From Oscillatoriales cyanobacterium (lineage in GTDB: Bacteria > Cyanobacteriota > Cyanobacteriia > Cyanobacteriales > Microcoleaceae), in NCBI GenBank assembly GCA_004292955.1, contig RDXX01000035.1, forward strand, positions 36,694 to 100,693: a stretch of 64,000 bases of DNA, in the 5' to 3' direction. Position 1 is the first letter of the stretch. The number at the start of each line of letters is the position of its first letter. The position numbers and the translations under genes are program-made. This document shows, piece by piece, positions 55,075 to 63,866 of this stretch. The notes under the pieces were generated by a model, which was not told the origin of the DNA, did not search any database, and saw only the letters and a list, made by a program, of their open reading frames with translations.

Positions 55075-55620
55075 AGTAATTCCTTAAACTTGCTGCCGGA
55101 TGCTTTTTCAATTGGAGGCAAAATCACTCTAATTGAGGAGAGGAGGAGAATTTATACTTTTGCCTTGCCTTCGGTATCTCTAGCCAAAGGTCTTCGGTAC
55201 CCCAAAAAATAAAGAGGCCGGAAGATTGCTGGCATTGCCAACACGCTTCCGACCTTTGCTGAATAACAGGGTATGCATATGTTTTTAAAGTATGGCAGGC
55301 AAGCCTTATAAATATCAAGAGGACTATTGCAATCACCCACAGTAATTCCTTAAACTTGCTGCCGGATCCTTTTTCAATTGGAGGCAAAACCACTCTAATT
55401 GAGGAGATGCCAGATGAGAAGATAGCGAGAATTTATATTTTTGAGTTGCCTTGTGCGTCTCTAGCCGAAGGTTTTCAGTACCCAAAAAATAAAGAGGCCG
55501 AAAGATTGCTGGCATTGCCAACACGCTTCCGACCTTTGCTGAATAACAGGGTATGCATATGTTTTTAAAGTATGGCAGGCAAGTCTTCTAGATATCAAGA
55601 GGACTATTGCAATCACCCAC
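55075..55620. repeat. tandem duplication of a segment of about 270 bp
   Basis: AGTAATTCCTTAAACTTGCT begins both copies, at 55075 and 55341. Both end in TATTGCAATCACCCAC, at 55340 and 55620. The copies are 266 and 280 bp; most of the difference is a 14-bp stretch near 55400 (CCAGATGAGAAGATAGCGAG region) absent from copy 1. Overall identity by eye is about 88-90 percent. Copy 1 has an extra C near 55203 that shifts the frame relative to copy 2. Confidence 0.9.
55407..55568 (+). CDS. possible small protein in copy 2 of the duplication
   Basis: 53 residues: MPDEKIARIYIFELPCASLA, then EGFQYPKNKEAERLLALPTR and FRPLLNNRVCICF. In copy 1 the same frame lacks the ATG and is shifted, so the older copy has decayed or the frame is accidental. 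No family recognised. Low confidence. Confidence 0.3.
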   Translation: MPDEKIARIYIFELPCASLAEGFQYPKNKEAERLLALPTRFRPLLNNRVCICF

Positions 55621-55833
55621 TTTTACTTTTTGGGTATGTTTGCAAGGCTTCTACTATTTTAGACTGGAATTTTGAAATTTGAGGGCGGTGATGGTTACAG
55701 GTTAAGGATTCTAGCTATTTTTGTGTAGCACTCGCTACATAAAAAAGGCGGGTCGATCGCACATCCTGCCTAAATTGTTTGCATTCAAAGAGCAAAAGTG
55801 CGATGGCTACACCCCGGCTTGGGTGCTGCGAGT

Positions 55834-57210
55834 TCAAACGCCACTAGCAACAGGTTCAGGCATCTGCTGCCGCATCCGTCGCCCCAGGAAGGCCATCCGC
55901 ACACCGCCCGCCGGCCCTAAAGTCACCCCTCGGCGTTTGGCTTGTACGGGCTTTTTCTCGGCTAAGGTTAAGTCGAAATCGCGCAAAATGGTTGCGATCG
56001 CCAGTTTCATTTCCAACTGCGCCAGCGCTAAGCCGATACAACGGCGACTACCGCCCCCAAAGGGCAAATATTCGTAAGGCGAGAATTGCCTCTCCAAAAA
56101 CCGTTCAGGCTTGAATTGCAGCGGTTCTGGATACAAATCTTCCCGGCGGTGGGTTAAATAAATTGAGCCGAAAACCACCGTACCCGGTTCGAGTTGATGG
56201 CCCATTAGTTCCACGGGTTCCCGCACTACTCGCGGAAATGTCAGCATTCCCACTGGGTAAATTCGCAGTGTCTCTTGACAAACTGCACTCAGGTAAGGCA
56301 AGCGGGAAATCTCCATTGGGTCGGGGTTTTCGCCCAAACTGTCCAATTCTGGCAGCAGTTTCTGGCGTACCGAGGGCAAACTGTGAATCCAGTAAAAGGC
56401 CCAAGCTAGCGCTGTTGCTGTGGTTTCGTGGCCAGCAAACAACAGCGTCATTAATTCGTCGCGCAATTCTTCATTCGTCATTGGTTCGCCGTTTTCGTCG
56501 CGGGCGGCCATCATTAAGCTGAGAATGTCGGTACGATCGGCATTTGGTTGCTGTTTGCGCTCTTCTATTTCGCCGTCCATCAGTTCGTGAATTTTTTGGC
56601 GCTGCTGTTTCATGCGTCCCCAAGGACTCCAAGGGCCCCAATCTTGCTGCAACCAGGGCAGAAATAGGATACTCGATCGCACCGGAGAGCCGGTCATATC
56701 GATAATTGAAGCCAGCAGCGGGGAAAGTTGCTGCAACCGCGGCCCTTCATTCAGTCCGAAGACTACTTGCAAAATTACCCGCATGGTGATTTCCTGCATG
56801 GCTGTGCGGGCGACAAAAGGTCGATCGACCTTCCACTTGCTAGCAACATCTTGGGTAATATCGCAAATTTGCTGGCCGTAGTTTCGCATCCGTTCCCCGT
56901 GAAAGGGTGGCATCAATAATTGACGTTGCCGTTTGTGCTTTTCTCCGGAGATTACAATCATCGATTGTTCCCCCAGGACTGGTTTGAGAATACCGTTGAT
57001 ATCGCCTGGAGCATCAAGCGCCTTGCTGTTGAGCATTTCCTGGATCGCTTGCGGGCTGTGGATCATCACGAAGGGTTCAAGGTTGCCCCATCGAGTCGTG
57101 AAAATCTCCCCGTACTTTTTGGCGTTGCCGTCCATGTATGTCAGCGGATCGCCAATCCATTGAATTAGCTGCAAGAAGCGGGGGGTTTTGGGGCCGTCAG
57201 GTAGGGTCAT
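55834..57210 (-). CDS. cytochrome P450 (CYP110-like)
   Basis: 458 residues from the ATG at 57210 (MTLPDGPKTPRFLQLIQWIG). I-helix LLFAGHETTATALAWAF, K-helix ExxR in CQETLRIYPVGM, PERF region FKPERFLERQ, and heme loop YLPFGGGSRRCIGLALAQLE with the ligand Cys. The pattern, including KKYGEIFTTRWGNLEPFVMI, is that of cyanobacterial CYP110 enzymes, several of which act on fatty acids or terpenes. No partner gene is adjacent. The frame extends 12 codons further upstream. Confidence 0.93.
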   Translation of the reverse strand: MTLPDGPKTPRFLQLIQWIGDPLTYMDGNAKKYGEIFTTRWGNLEPFVMIHSPQAIQEMLNSKALDAPGDINGILKPVLGEQSMIVISGEKHKRQRQLLMPPFHGERMRNYGQQICDITQDVASKWKVDRPFVARTAMQEITMRVILQVVFGLNEGPRLQQLSPLLASIIDMTGSPVRSSILFLPWLQQDWGPWSPWGRMKQQRQKIHELMDGEIEERKQQPNADRTDILSLMMAARDENGEPMTNEELRDELMTLLFAGHETTATALAWAFYWIHSLPSVRQKLLPELDSLGENPDPMEISRLPYLSAVCQETLRIYPVGMLTFPRVVREPVELMGHQLEPGTVVFGSIYLTHRREDLYPEPLQFKPERFLERQFSPYEYLPFGGGSRRCIGLALAQLEMKLAIATILRDFDLTLAEKKPVQAKRRGVTLGPAGGVRMAFLGRRMRQQMPEPVASGV

Positions 57211-57299
57211 AAAAATTATGGCGCTGTTAGAGGACGCGGGTAACATCCATAGGAATCCCGCAGAAAGCGGGTTGTACGCTCTCCCATAATTTTAAGGGA

Positions 57300-57905
57300 T
57301 TATTCTCGAACGGTACTCACAATGTCCTGTCCGAGCTCTGTAAAACGGACTGTTTTAATTTGCCAAGGAGCATAACTGGTTAGGGTTTGGCGCACGCCTC
57401 CGAACAAACCTAACATCTGACAGCTTGACAGATTTTGCAATTTCTGGCGCGAATTCCCTGAGGCCCGTAAATCTACGGTAGCGATGCCGAGGTCGCGATC
57501 GATTTTAAGCCGATAACCAACTAAACCCAGACTAGCGAAAATCTCCTGCTTTAATACTTCATTAACGGCCGATGACATTAACTGGTTATCTGGGCCTGTA
57601 ACTGTTGCTGGCTTCAGACTTTGACAAAGATTGTCTACCTCATAAACCGTAACTGTAGCTGTGCTTTCTGGTACTTTGGTACTCGGTAAAACCGAGCTAA
57701 CAGAGTTAGAGGGCTCCGGTGGGGCCGATCGACTATCAAGTTGATTGCCGGTTAGCTGTAGGTGCGGGAACTGACGGGTTCTTGCTGAGGGTTGGCTCTG
57801 GTTTTCGGCTGATTTAGCTGCTGCATCGTAGCTAGAACAACTGCTACCCCCGATCAAAATTAATCCAGTCGCTAAATACCCGAACTGTTTGCAGATAAGG
57901 TTCAT
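57300..57905 (-). CDS. GerMN-like lipoprotein
   Basis: 201 residues. Signal region FGYLATGLILIGGSSC ends in a lipobox-like GGSSC. About 70 residues of Ser/Pro-rich linker follow. The C-terminal domain (VTVYEVDNLCQSLKPATVT; SAVNEVLKQEIFASLGL; GIATVDLRASGNSRQKLQNL; LTSYAPWQIKTVRFTELGQD) resembles the GerMN fold annotated as 'sporulation/spore germination protein' in cyanobacteria. Role unknown, probably envelope. Confidence 0.7.
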   Translation of the reverse strand: MNLICKQFGYLATGLILIGGSSCSSYDAAAKSAENQSQPSARTRQFPHLQLTGNQLDSRSAPPEPSNSVSSVLPSTKVPESTATVTVYEVDNLCQSLKPATVTGPDNQLMSSAVNEVLKQEIFASLGLVGYRLKIDRDLGIATVDLRASGNSRQKLQNLSSCQMLGLFGGVRQTLTSYAPWQIKTVRFTELGQDIVSTVRE

Positions 57906-58721
57906 AACTTTTTAATACTCAACTAAACGTCAGTGTAGGTCGGGCAGAATTTTGGTGGTAGCAAGCACTTAATCCCTAATTACACTCACTTAGAAGTATT
58001 TCCGCAGTATGAAGACGAAAATAAGTTCAGAGTTATTGTTTAATAGTCCGGACAGTTTTTAGATCGCAGCCTGAAACCCTTGATTTACCCGAAAGCGTAT
58101 CGTGTGCCTCGTTAGCGTAGCCCTCGCAGAGGATCGCCATGAAACCCTGATTCTACGGTCGGCAATCAAAAATGTCCGAAATATTGCTTGCTAATACCTT
58201 TATTTTAGTGTTAGATTACACAAGAGGGGTATCTCCCCTCATTGGTGCAACCCTGCCGTCTTCGTATCTCCGCAGATCGACCTCGCGATTTAAATCACAA
58301 GTTAGATCAAATACCTTGTCAGTGGTGTGATGTACCCGATGCAAATTTAGCTATTCCAAGGTCTGAGGTAACAGCCTCTTTCCGGTTGGCGAAAGCTTGA
58401 GTTTGATAGTAGTAATGACGACAGAATTTAGAGTTGGCCACGTATTGTGGCATGGTTCAACAACCGCGCCGAAAGCACCGCGATAAGGAATGTACAAGTA
58501 GCGAACAACATACAGAAGATTTCAGCAAACTGAAGTACAAAAAAAACTGGTTTCCGTAAGGCTGCACCTGTGAGTGTCGGCCATGATTCCGAGTTTCTGA
58601 TGTGCAGTCGATCGAGCTGAAATTTGCTGTGATTTGGATCTCTAATTAACTTGCGTATCAAGATTATTATCGCAGAATCAGGTGCTTTTTGTAACAAATT
58701 TACTAAAAATCGAGCGAAAAC
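57906..58721. other. 816-base intergenic region, nothing supported
   Basis: Contains a GCCTCGTTAGCGTAGCCCTC string of the TAGCGTAGCC interspersed type near 58100-58135. The reverse frames at 58428-58736 give hydrophobic but unpatterned translations. No gene or RNA recognised. Confidence 0.45.
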
Positions 58722-59300
58722 ATGATCGAACAGCAATTAACAAAAGTTTTGGCGACAGCAGCGATCGCCCTGTGCGCTCTGACAGTGGCTTCTGCGCCAA
58801 GTTATGCCCGGCCGACAGTGGGGGAAAGCGGATTTTGGTGCAGCACCTCGACAGGTGCGCCGGTGACGCTGTACCAAAACCCTCAAGGTGCAGTAGAGCC
58901 TTGGATTGAGTGGACTTCTGATTATTTTTCCGGTTCGGGCTACGATCCGGCAACTCGGTGTCAATTGGTCAGCCAACGCCTCGAAAGCTATCGCCGCAAC
59001 CGAATGCTGAGGTACATTACCGTTGGTCAGATGAACGGCCAAAATGTCATCTGCACGGCGAATCAAGTCAATGGTGTGTGCCAAAATTTGATTTATACCC
59101 TGCGGCCGGGCCAAGACCCGATCGGCTCTTTGTATAATTTGTTAGCTTGGCGTCAAGGACAGGTGGGGATGCCCTCTACGGAGGAAAGCAGCCAAATTCC
59201 TTACATTGATGTGAGAGAAAAGCTAGGGGAAAAACTAGGGGAAAATATGGGCGATCGGGCGCAACTGCCCCCTTTTTCTGGGCCCTCGGAACTGCGGTAA
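58722..59300 (+). CDS. COP23 domain protein, secreted
   Basis: 192 residues. Signal peptide: KVLATAAIALCALTVASAPS with cleavage around YARPT. The COP23 pattern follows: FWCSTSTGAPVTLYQNPQG, WTSDYFSGSGYDPATRCQLV and YITVGQMNGQNVICT, then LIYTLRPGQDP, with four conserved Cys. COP23 is named after a circadian oscillating protein of a cyanobacterium. The neighbouring gene encodes a trypsin-like protease, and the next one carries both domains in one chain. Confidence 0.88.
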   Translation: MIEQQLTKVLATAAIALCALTVASAPSYARPTVGESGFWCSTSTGAPVTLYQNPQGAVEPWIEWTSDYFSGSGYDPATRCQLVSQRLESYRRNRMLRYITVGQMNGQNVICTANQVNGVCQNLIYTLRPGQDPIGSLYNLLAWRQGQVGMPSTEESSQIPYIDVREKLGEKLGENMGDRAQLPPFSGPSELR

Positions 59301-59311
59301 AGACTGGAAAA

Positions 59312-59971
59312 TTGCCAATCTCATTGCCAATTCCCGGGGGTGACGTGGAAAACTTGGCGCGACAGGCGACGATACGCATCAAGACCTCGAAATCCTCGGG
59401 TTCTGGGGCGATCGTCCAGCGCCAGGGACAAACGTATACTGTGTTGACTAGCTGGCACGTTGTGGCTTTCGACAAGGGCGATCGCACAATTATCACGAGC
59501 GACGGCCAGATCCACCAACTGTTGGGAGTTCCGCAGCGACTGGGCGATACGGATCTGGCGATCGCTAAATTTCGCAGCGCGATCGAGTATAAAGTAGCGC
59601 CGATTGGCGCGCAGCAGCCAGCGGTGGGAGAGCCGCTGCTGGCGGCCGGATTCCCTGCGGAGACTGGGGCGTTGGCCGTAGCGCAGGGGTTCGTAGAACT
59701 GCTGCTGCCAAAATCTTTACCTGAAGGCTATAGCTTGGGCTATACAAATGAGGTTAAAATTGGCATGAGCGGCGGCCCGATTTTTAATGCCAAAGGTTTC
59801 TTGGTTGGGATTAACGGTCGAGGTAAGTATCGAGATCCCGGTTTTGGCGTCTATGCTTTTGAAGATGGAAGTGAACCGACGCCGGAATTATTGGAAAAGA
59901 TGGTTAAATCTAGTTGGGGAATTCCTATCAGTACATATTTGCAGTTCGTCTCGTCTCATGTGGAGAGTTAG
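59312..59971 (+). CDS. trypsin-like serine protease domain protein
   Basis: 219 residues. Catalytic His in VLTSWHVVAFD, Asp in LGDTDLAIAKF and Ser in VKIGMSGGPIFNAKG, all at the expected spacing. The start is uncertain: a TTG at 59312, 11 bases after the COP23 stop, gives MPISLPIPGG without a signal peptide, and a GTG at 59345 is an alternative. It may be translated through coupling to the COP23 gene, or its N-terminus may have been lost. Confidence 0.75.
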   Translation: MPISLPIPGGDVENLARQATIRIKTSKSSGSGAIVQRQGQTYTVLTSWHVVAFDKGDRTIITSDGQIHQLLGVPQRLGDTDLAIAKFRSAIEYKVAPIGAQQPAVGEPLLAAGFPAETGALAVAQGFVELLLPKSLPEGYSLGYTNEVKIGMSGGPIFNAKGFLVGINGRGKYRDPGFGVYAFEDGSEPTPELLEKMVKSSWGIPISTYLQFVSSHVES

Positions 59972-59973
59972 CG

Positions 59974-61212
59974 ATGAATTCGTGGGGTTTGCGGTTTGAT
60001 GCGCTGACAGTCATTTTGACCGGTGCAGTAACGGCGGCAGCAATTGTCGGCCCACAATATGCTGCTTGTGCTAAAACAGCCCAAGAAATTGCAGAGGTAG
60101 CGATGTTCACAACTGTAGAAGTGAACAATACGCTGGGTTTTGCGGCTGGTGGCTCAGGAGTAATTATTGCTAAACAGGGGAATATTTACACTGTTCTGAC
60201 GGCGAATCACGTAGTGGCAAGTCTCGCCCAAGAATACAGCATTCGCACTCATTCGGAAAAAAGCTATACAGCAATCAGAATACAGCGACTCCCGAAAAAC
60301 GATCGCGATATAGACTTAGCTTTGATCCAGTTTCAGAGCCGAGATCGGTATCCAGTAGCGCCGATCGGCGAATCGCAACGTGCTGTTGTCGGTTCTACTA
60401 TTTACGTTGCTGGCTATCCGCTACCAGTCGCCTCTGGATCTGAAAGAAAACTCGAATTTACTGCTGGTATTATCTCTTCTCGCGTCGGTCGCGCATCATC
60501 CGGGTACGGATTGCGCTATCAAGCTGTGACAAGGCGTGGGATGAGTGGCGGGCCTGTATTTGATGCTGATGGCAGGGTTGTGGGAATTCACGGCCAGGGT
60601 GATACTGTTGGTACGGTGCAGAGCCAGTGGAACGGTCAGACTGAGGAAATTAAAACTGGGTTGAATGCCGCCATCCCGATCGATGCTTTTACGGCGTTGC
60701 GATCGCAAACCTTACCTAACGGGTTTGATATTCTCAGCAATATTGCCATCAACCGCAGCTCTCCCCAAACTCAACCGAATCTCCAGCGGGGGGGATTTGT
60801 GTGCGATACCTCAACAGGAGAACCAGTGACTGTATATCAAAATCCCCAAGGGTTTAGAGAGCCTTGGATTCGCTGGAATTCTAATTTCTTTTCTAGTGCT
60901 GGCTACGATCCTCTGACTCGCTGTCAACAAGTGACTCAACGCCTAGATAATTATAACCGCAACAAACAGCTTAATTATGTCACTGTCGGTCTGGTAAACA
61001 ATCAAAAAGCGATTTGCACGAGCAGCCGGATTAACGGGCCCTGCGAAGGTTTGATCTACACGTTGCGCCGCGATCAAGATCCAGCTCCTGCACTTAGCAC
61101 TTTCTTCGTTTGGTTGGCGAATCAAAAGGCTAGACCGTCTCTTTTTGAAAGCGGCGCTCCGATTTATATTAATCTTGGGGAACGACTAGATGTAGATATT
61201 GCCGAACCCTAA
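59974..61212 (+). CDS. serine protease - COP23 fusion protein, secreted
   Basis: 412 residues from the ATG at 59974, 2 bases after the preceding stop. Signal segment LTVILTGAVTAAAIVGPQYA. Protease domain with His in VLTANHVVAS, Asp in DIDLALIQFQ and Ser in RRGMSGGPVFDADG. A COP23 domain follows from about residue 270: FVCDTSTGEPVTVYQNPQG, WNSNFFSSAGYDPLTRCQQV, YVTVGLVNNQKAICT. The two upstream genes are a split version of the same pair of domains. Confidence 0.88.
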   Translation: MNSWGLRFDALTVILTGAVTAAAIVGPQYAACAKTAQEIAEVAMFTTVEVNNTLGFAAGGSGVIIAKQGNIYTVLTANHVVASLAQEYSIRTHSEKSYTAIRIQRLPKNDRDIDLALIQFQSRDRYPVAPIGESQRAVVGSTIYVAGYPLPVASGSERKLEFTAGIISSRVGRASSGYGLRYQAVTRRGMSGGPVFDADGRVVGIHGQGDTVGTVQSQWNGQTEEIKTGLNAAIPIDAFTALRSQTLPNGFDILSNIAINRSSPQTQPNLQRGGFVCDTSTGEPVTVYQNPQGFREPWIRWNSNFFSSAGYDPLTRCQQVTQRLDNYNRNKQLNYVTVGLVNNQKAICTSSRINGPCEGLIYTLRRDQDPAPALSTFFVWLANQKARPSLFESGAPIYINLGERLDVDIAEP

Positions 61213-61220
61213 AGAAACAG

Positions 61221-61277
61221 TTTGTAGTGCGGACTTCAGTCCGCTTTATGCTGCGGACTGAAGTCCGCACTACAAAC
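61221..61277. terminator. long perfect hairpin after the protease-COP23 gene
   Basis: TTTGTAGTGCGGACTTCAG, continuing TCCG, pairs over 23 bases with CGGACTGAAGTCCGCACTAC, continuing AAA. The loop is about 10 bases. It belongs to the AGGACTTnAGTCCT repeat family and sits 9 bases after the stop, so it probably also works as a terminator. The rest of the gap to 61577 holds no gene. Confidence 0.6.
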
Positions 61278-61577
61278 CTTACTTATTGGAGTCAATCGAT
61301 CGGACGCGATAGAAAGGTTGCGCTCAGAGTAAAAAAAGCAGATAGCCTTTCGGCTTCGCTCAAGGTAAAAAGAAGGAAGACGGAAGAAGGAAGAGGGAAT
61401 AAAATTAATGGTTTCAGCAATCAACAAAGTTGTCACCGTTTTGGGGATTGCTATAAAAATTTGAGATATTTGACAGATTTATGATTCGACATAGCAGAAG
61501 TGATGATTTTTTGCAACACAAAAGCTATAAAATTACTGTTACTTAATCCAAGTCAAATTTTTCAGGTATAAAGAAGC

Positions 61578-63791
61578 ATGACTGCAACTACGCCGAAGGC
61601 AACGTCAGCAATTCCTAGTTTTTGTGAAGGAATCCAGTATTTCTCGGAGAATGTGCCGGGTTTTGAGACTTACGGGAAAACACCTGCGATCGCCCAAGGA
61701 AGCAATTCGATCGCCGATCCAGCAGATCCAGCCGCCGTCTTTCAAACGATGCTCGGAGCAGACGCCCTGCGCTACTTAACGCTGCAAATCACAGCCAGCA
61801 AGGCATCGGGACATCCGGGGGGTTTTGCCAGCCAAGCTGAGGCCTACGCTGCGTTGGTGATGTTGGGACACAAGAACATTGTCACCGAAGTCGGGCACCA
61901 CGCGCCAGGATTTTATAGTGCCATGTTTCTCGATCGATCTTTAGAAGACATGGGAATTACCAAAGTACAGCAAGCGCGCGATAAATTCCGCGAAAAAGAC
62001 GGTTTATTAGGACATCTTTCCGGCTTCATTCCCGGCCTTTTAGCACCAGCAGGCCCCCTCGGACAAGGACAGCATTTTGCAATGGCGGGCGCACTTTTGC
62101 ACCCCGACAAACTGTTTCCTTTCACGATGGGCGACGGTGGGATGGGCGAACCCTATCCGATGAGCAGCATGGGACATTTCCACACAGCTTATCCGAAAGC
62201 TACTAACTTTTTGCCAGTGTTAGTTTGGAACGGATATTCCCAAGAACATCACAGTATGGTTTCGACTAAAACCAATGCTGAAATGATTGCTTATTGGCAA
62301 GGAAACGGTTTTAAAGAAGTCATCTTAGTTGACGCTAAGGAATTTGATGACAAAAATCAACCGGAAGCTTATGTTGACAGCACGGCTTTTTCCCTCGAAC
62401 AGCGGATGGCATTTACCAAAGCTGTTTTAGAAGGAGTTGACAAAGCAGCCAAATCTGCTCTCGGCGGCAAATTAACTGTGTTTATTATCAAACAGTTAAA
62501 AGGTGCAGGCGTACACGCATTGGGTGCAAAATCTCACAACCTTTATCCGAAAGATACGCTGGATGCTCCGCACATTGTCAGCGCCTTAAAACAGCGGGCT
62601 TTGACTGCTGAGGCGTGGCAGTTGGTGCGGACAAATTGCGAACGTGCTGGTGGCGGGCCTGCTGCGAAAACCGTTGTTACTGAGTTTACATTGCCGCTAG
62701 CAGATTTGGGAGAATTGCCTTTAGAAGAATTTGCGGTTGGTGGAGAAGCGAAGATTTCGACAACTGCAATGGGACGTTTGGTGGGAACTGTCGGCGAGCG
62801 CGATCGCACTTTTCTTGTCACCAATGCAGACGGCAACGAAGCATCGGCAATTGCCAACATCAACCAAGCTCTCAAAATCATTCACCCGACGACGGATGAT
62901 TTGTACAATCAATCGCCCAACGGTCAAGTTTACGAACCTTTGAGCGAAGATGCTTGCGCGGGTTTGGCAGTAGGATTGTCGCTATTTGGAGCGCGGAGTT
63001 TGTGGTGTTCCTACGAATCTTTTGCCATCAACGGTTTACCAATTTGGCAAACTGTAACGCAAGCAATGGCAGAATTGCGCCGTGCAACTCCGGCAACTGT
63101 CACCTTATTTACAGCGGGTGCATTGGAGCAAGGCCGCAACGGTTGGACGCACCAACGCCCGGAAATTGAGGCTTATTTTGCGGCGATGATGCGTAACGGA
63201 AATGTGTTTCCTTTGTTTCCACCGGATGCTAACAGCATTCAAGCTTGTTACGATTGGGCTTTGAGTGCCAGAAATAAGGGAGTTGTGATTACTGCGAGCA
63301 AGTCGCCGCTGCCAATTCGTACTACTTTTGCACAGACTCGCCAAGGTTTAGAAGATGGTGGAATTGTGTTGCACGAAACAACCGGAAATAAGAAAGTTGT
63401 GTTTGCTGTTGTCGGCGATATGACTTTAACGCCGGTGTTTGAAGCGGCGGCATCATTGGAGAAAGAAGGCTTGGGAGTGCGGATTGTTTCTGTTGTGAAT
63501 CCCCGCCGTTTGTACCGTTCCAGCGATGTTGCTTGGAATACTTGTTCGGAAGCTGACGGTGGCTTTTTGAGCGATGAGAAATTTGCCGAAATGTTTGGTG
63601 GAGATGCCTTGATTGGCGTGACAGGCGGTGCTTCTGGGATGTTGGAGCCGGTGATGCTTCGCAGCAATTGCCCGCGCGATACTTTCGCTTGGAAGCGGGG
63701 GGAAACGACTGCTAGCGCTGGTGAGTTGATGGCGTTTAATGGGTTGACGGCTGATGCTTTGACGAAAAGGGCGATCGGGCTAGTTGGTTAG
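61578..63791 (+). CDS. phosphoketolase / transketolase-like ThDP enzyme
   Basis: 737 residues. SKASGHPGGFASQAEAYAAL (His/Gly motif as in the transketolase N-domain), TEVGHHAPGFYSAMFLDRS, and the ThDP motif TMGDGGMGEPYPMSSMGHFH; C-terminal part LFTAGALEQGRNGWTHQRPE and GVTGGASGMLEPVML. Overall it resembles the phosphoketolase group, but the usual GDGExETG motif reads GDGGMGEP and the chain is shorter than the 790-820 residues of standard Xfp. It may be a variant phosphoketolase cleaving xylulose- or fructose-phosphate, or another ThDP enzyme. Strong hairpin terminator after it. Confidence 0.7.
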   Translation: MTATTPKATSAIPSFCEGIQYFSENVPGFETYGKTPAIAQGSNSIADPADPAAVFQTMLGADALRYLTLQITASKASGHPGGFASQAEAYAALVMLGHKNIVTEVGHHAPGFYSAMFLDRSLEDMGITKVQQARDKFREKDGLLGHLSGFIPGLLAPAGPLGQGQHFAMAGALLHPDKLFPFTMGDGGMGEPYPMSSMGHFHTAYPKATNFLPVLVWNGYSQEHHSMVSTKTNAEMIAYWQGNGFKEVILVDAKEFDDKNQPEAYVDSTAFSLEQRMAFTKAVLEGVDKAAKSALGGKLTVFIIKQLKGAGVHALGAKSHNLYPKDTLDAPHIVSALKQRALTAEAWQLVRTNCERAGGGPAAKTVVTEFTLPLADLGELPLEEFAVGGEAKISTTAMGRLVGTVGERDRTFLVTNADGNEASAIANINQALKIIHPTTDDLYNQSPNGQVYEPLSEDACAGLAVGLSLFGARSLWCSYESFAINGLPIWQTVTQAMAELRRATPATVTLFTAGALEQGRNGWTHQRPEIEAYFAAMMRNGNVFPLFPPDANSIQACYDWALSARNKGVVITASKSPLPIRTTFAQTRQGLEDGGIVLHETTGNKKVVFAVVGDMTLTPVFEAAASLEKEGLGVRIVSVVNPRRLYRSSDVAWNTCSEADGGFLSDEKFAEMFGGDALIGVTGGASGMLEPVMLRSNCPRDTFAWKRGETTASAGELMAFNGLTADALTKRAIGLVG

Positions 63792-63806
63792 GTTATAATT
63801 TTCAAG

Positions 63807-63834
63807 TCTCCCGGTTTGTTACCGGGAGATTCTT
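63807..63834 (+). terminator. rho-independent terminator
   Basis: TCTCCCGGT pairs with ACCGGGAGA, 5-base loop, then TTCTT. 16 bases after the ThDP enzyme stop. Confidence 0.8.
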
Positions 63835-63866
63835 AAGGATTGAAGGGGCAGATATTGCGATCTAAT

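Noticed and set aside
58428..58736. Hydrophobic reverse frame before the COP23 gene
   Set aside because: Overlaps the COP23 start region and its hydrophobic part is the antisense of AT-rich sequence; no family pattern.
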